Assembly (NCBI RefSeq): GCF_050433395.1
Contig: NZ_JBNPXH010000002.1
Span: forward strand, 434,001 to 498,000
Source: Mobilitalea torta
GTDB taxonomy: Bacteria > Bacillota > Clostridia > Lachnospirales > Lachnospiraceae
Length of the DNA stretch: 64,000 bases
Reading direction: 5' to 3'
Shown here: positions 62,387 to 64,000 of the stretch, piece by piece
How positions within the stretch are numbered: position 1 is the stretch's first letter
How the letters are laid out: every line of letters starts with the position of its first letter
Made by a program: the position numbers and the translations under genes
Notes under the pieces: model-generated
Database searches by the model: none
What the model saw: the letters and a program-made list of their open reading frames with translations, nothing else
What the model was told of the DNA's origin: nothing

Positions 62387-62572
62387 TGACTTTTTATTGC
62401 ACCTTATCTATATCATTCGATTATTTTTGTGTTACCGATTATGGAATCACGATAAATTCACGGAATGCTCCCGATTCCCCGCCCAAAATAAATAACTCCT
62501 GCTATCAGTGATATAAGCAGCAGAAACCGGGCAGGGAGGAACAATAGATATGCAAGAATGACAGAAAATATT
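62387..62572. other. Gap downstream of the phosphatase gene, with possible weak terminator
   Basis: CTGCT (62499-62503) and AGCAG (62516-62520) make a short stem, followed on the minus strand by TTATTTATTTT; it may end the phosphatase transcript. A reading frame on the minus strand through this stretch encodes a hydrophobic helix (FSVILAYLLFLPARFLLLIS) but lacks a start codon outside the phosphatase gene, so no gene is called. Confidence 0.35.
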
Positions 62573-63043
62573 TTAGATACGGGTCTCTCCGGAAAGGCCG
62601 AGATGCTCCAGCAAAGCCATGCATCCGTTCCAGACATCCTCATAGGTCTTTTCAAAATCTCCGGTATACCAAGGATCATCCACATCCCGGCCTTCCCCGG
62701 TAAAATCGAGAAGCTTGTACAGCTTATTCCCGGCATCCTTCCCGATCATACGGTTCATATTAGCCATATTCCGCTGATCCATGCCTATAATATAATCATA
62801 ATACCGGCCATCCGATCCGGTCAGCTGGCGGGCAGATTTCCCTTCGGAGGATATTCCGTGCCGGCTGAGGATTCGCCGGGTTCCCGGATGAACCGGATTG
62901 CCGATCTCCTCTGTGCTTGTAGCAGCGGATGCAATCTCAAAGAGATGCCCGATCCCCTTCTTTTTCACCAGATCCTTAAAAACAAACTCCGCCATAGGGG
63001 AACGGCAGATGTTGCCGTGACAGACAAATAATATCTTTACCAT
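62573..63043 (-). CDS. Low-molecular-weight protein tyrosine phosphatase
   Basis: 156 residues from the ATG at 63043 (MVKILFVCHG), ten bases after GGAGG; the in-frame TTG nine bases earlier is too close. The catalytic P-loop CHGNICRS lies at the N-terminus and the general-acid Asp in DVDDPWYTG near the C-terminus; both are intact. It removes phosphate from tyrosine, in bacteria often from kinases that control capsule or exopolysaccharide, or from arginine. It lies 51 bases after the XdhC-type gene. Confidence 0.92.
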   Translation of the reverse strand: MVKILFVCHGNICRSPMAEFVFKDLVKKKGIGHLFEIASAATSTEEIGNPVHPGTRRILSRHGISSEGKSARQLTGSDGRYYDYIIGMDQRNMANMNRMIGKDAGNKLYKLLDFTGEGRDVDDPWYTGDFEKTYEDVWNGCMALLEHLGLSGETRI

Positions 63044-63093
63044 ATATCTCAAACCTCCGTCAAAACAATAAACTCAAATTAATCCCGGGCAGG

Positions 63094-64000
63094 TCAGACC
63101 GGCTCAATAAACAGCGAAATAATTCCTCCGCATACCATTCCTTCCTCTGCATCATTTCCGGTCATGTCCACCGTTATCAAGGCCGGTATTCCGTCATCCA
63201 TGCACTGTATCGCCTTCTGTCTTGCTTCCGCTTCAACGCATCCGCCGCCGATGGTATCTATGATTGTCCCATCTTTTAAGACCAACATCTTGGTTCCTAT
63301 GCCTCTGGGGGCGGAGCCCTTTCTGGCTACAATCGTCACCAGCGCCTTGGGTATCTCCTTGTATTCCTCACTGTCCAGACATTTCAGCAGCTGTTTGGAA
63401 TAGCCTGAACCGGCCTGGACGGAATTCTTTACCTGAATGATCTCGGCCATGATGGCAACCGCAATTTCTGCCGGTGTCTCCGCTTTGATGTCCAGGCCGA
63501 TGGGGGAATAGAGCTGGTCCAGCCTGGTCTGGTCAACCCCCTTCTCAATCAGAGCCTCCTTCACGGTGCGAACTCTTACCTTGCTCCCGATCATTCCTAT
63601 ATACCGGTTTTCTTTTTGAAGGATGCTTTCCAGACAAACCTGGTCATGGCGGTGCCCTCTTGTGACTACGACAAAAAAGGTGCTGATATCTCCCGGAATC
63701 TGACTGAGGGCATGCTCAAACTCATCACACAGAACCCGATCCGCTCCCGCCTCCCTGGCATTGTTGGCAAACTGGGGACGGTCATCGATTACTGTCACCT
63801 GGAAACCCAGCATCTTACTGATTTGTATTACCGGTATGGAAATATGGCCTGCCCCGCAGATCACTATTTTATATTCGTCCTGCAGGGGTTCAATATAGAC
63901 ACGGCTGTCTTCCGTCTCAATCATCGCGGTTCCCTTGGGAATCCGGCCTGCCACACTGTTCCATAATTCCAATTCCTTTGTGGCATACACTATCTCACTG
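63094..64000 (-). CDS. XdhC/CoxI-family protein, cut by the window edge
   Basis: The frame is still open at the right edge, so the true start is probably outside; a GTG at 63990 gives 298 residues. An N-terminal Rossmann-type domain (VICGAGHISIPVIQ, TVIDDRPQFANN) is followed by the XdhC_CoxI domain (GSAPRGIGTKMLV, DTIGGGCVEAEA, GMVCGGIISLF). In the usual XdhC the order is the reverse. The family helps put sulfurated molybdenum cofactor into xanthine dehydrogenase-type enzymes. A further XdhC_CoxI domain may lie beyond the edge. Confidence 0.85.
   Translation of the reverse strand, partial: SEIVYATKELELWNSVAGRIPKGTAMIETEDSRVYIEPLQDEYKIVICGAGHISIPVIQISKMLGFQVTVIDDRPQFANNAREAGADRVLCDEFEHALSQIPGDISTFFVVVTRGHRHDQVCLESILQKENRYIGMIGSKVRVRTVKEALIEKGVDQTRLDQLYSPIGLDIKAETPAEIAVAIMAEIIQVKNSVQAGSGYSKQLLKCLDSEEYKEIPKALVTIVARKGSAPRGIGTKMLVLKDGTIIDTIGGGCVEAEARQKAIQCMDDGIPALITVDMTGNDAEEGMVCGGIISLFIEPV

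Noticed and set aside
62458..62736. Frame overlapping the phosphatase gene and ending in a hydrophobic helix
   Set aside because: The only start codons lie inside the phosphatase gene in another frame; the N-terminal half is its shadow. Kept only as a remark.

Overview
The window reads as a chromosomal segment of a polysaccharide-degrading Clostridia, most like a Lachnospiraceae gut bacterium. The grounds are roughly 50 percent GC, strong AGGAGG-type ribosome sites with frequent GTG and TTG starts, many CUT1 sugar ABC importers, LacI/AraC/LysR regulators, and DUF5696, DUF5107, YIP1 and NHL-repeat proteins. No tRNA, rRNA, CRISPR array, phage gene or transposase was recognised. Both ends cut a gene: a DUF512 protein at the left and an XdhC-type protein at the right.

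Locus A (about 1.2-20.7 kb). A long minus-strand operon runs from a GH2 enzyme through GH43, a very large solute-binding protein (SBP), a MalF-type permease, a fused NHL-propeller/YIP1 membrane protein, a DUF5696 protein, a second MalF/MalG pair, a standard SBP and a last MalG. Divergent from it, an ArsR-type regulator overlaps a secreted GH43 arabinanase-like lipoprotein. Arabinose-containing plant polysaccharide is the likely but unproven target.

Middle (about 20.7-44 kb). A methionine-synthase-like gene lies behind an MtaR/MetR-like LysR regulator. Then come a LacI regulator beside a 125-bp palindrome, a P-type calcium ATPase, aspartate kinase and bacteriohemerythrin. Two AT-rich genes (DJ-1/PfpI and DUF1697) follow. 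An AraC regulator diverges from a DUF5107-TPR protein and a GH2 enzyme. After an unknown lipoprotein come a two-subunit ABC exporter and a glycerate kinase.

Locus B (about 44-62.4 kb, minus strand). This is a second copy of the locus A transport module: a standard SBP with C-terminal Ig-like domains, a large SBP, MalF, MalG, NHL protein, separate YIP1 protein, DUF5696, MalF and MalG. A secreted GH30 enzyme, a LacI regulator and an intracellular GH5 enzyme follow. The promoter carries two operators that also fit the CcpA cre pattern.

Main point: loci A and B are paralogous versions of one module. Each has two SBPs (one large with beta-sandwich modules, one standard), two permease pairs, an extracellular NHL propeller tied to a YIP1 membrane domain, and DUF5696, with no ATPase gene. 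NHL and YIP1 are fused in A and split in B, which suggests they work as one complex. I know of no described function for the NHL-YIP1-DUF5696 part, and it is the best candidate here for an undescribed system. Downstream of the window (upstream on the minus strand) lie a low-molecular-weight phosphatase and the cut XdhC-type gene.
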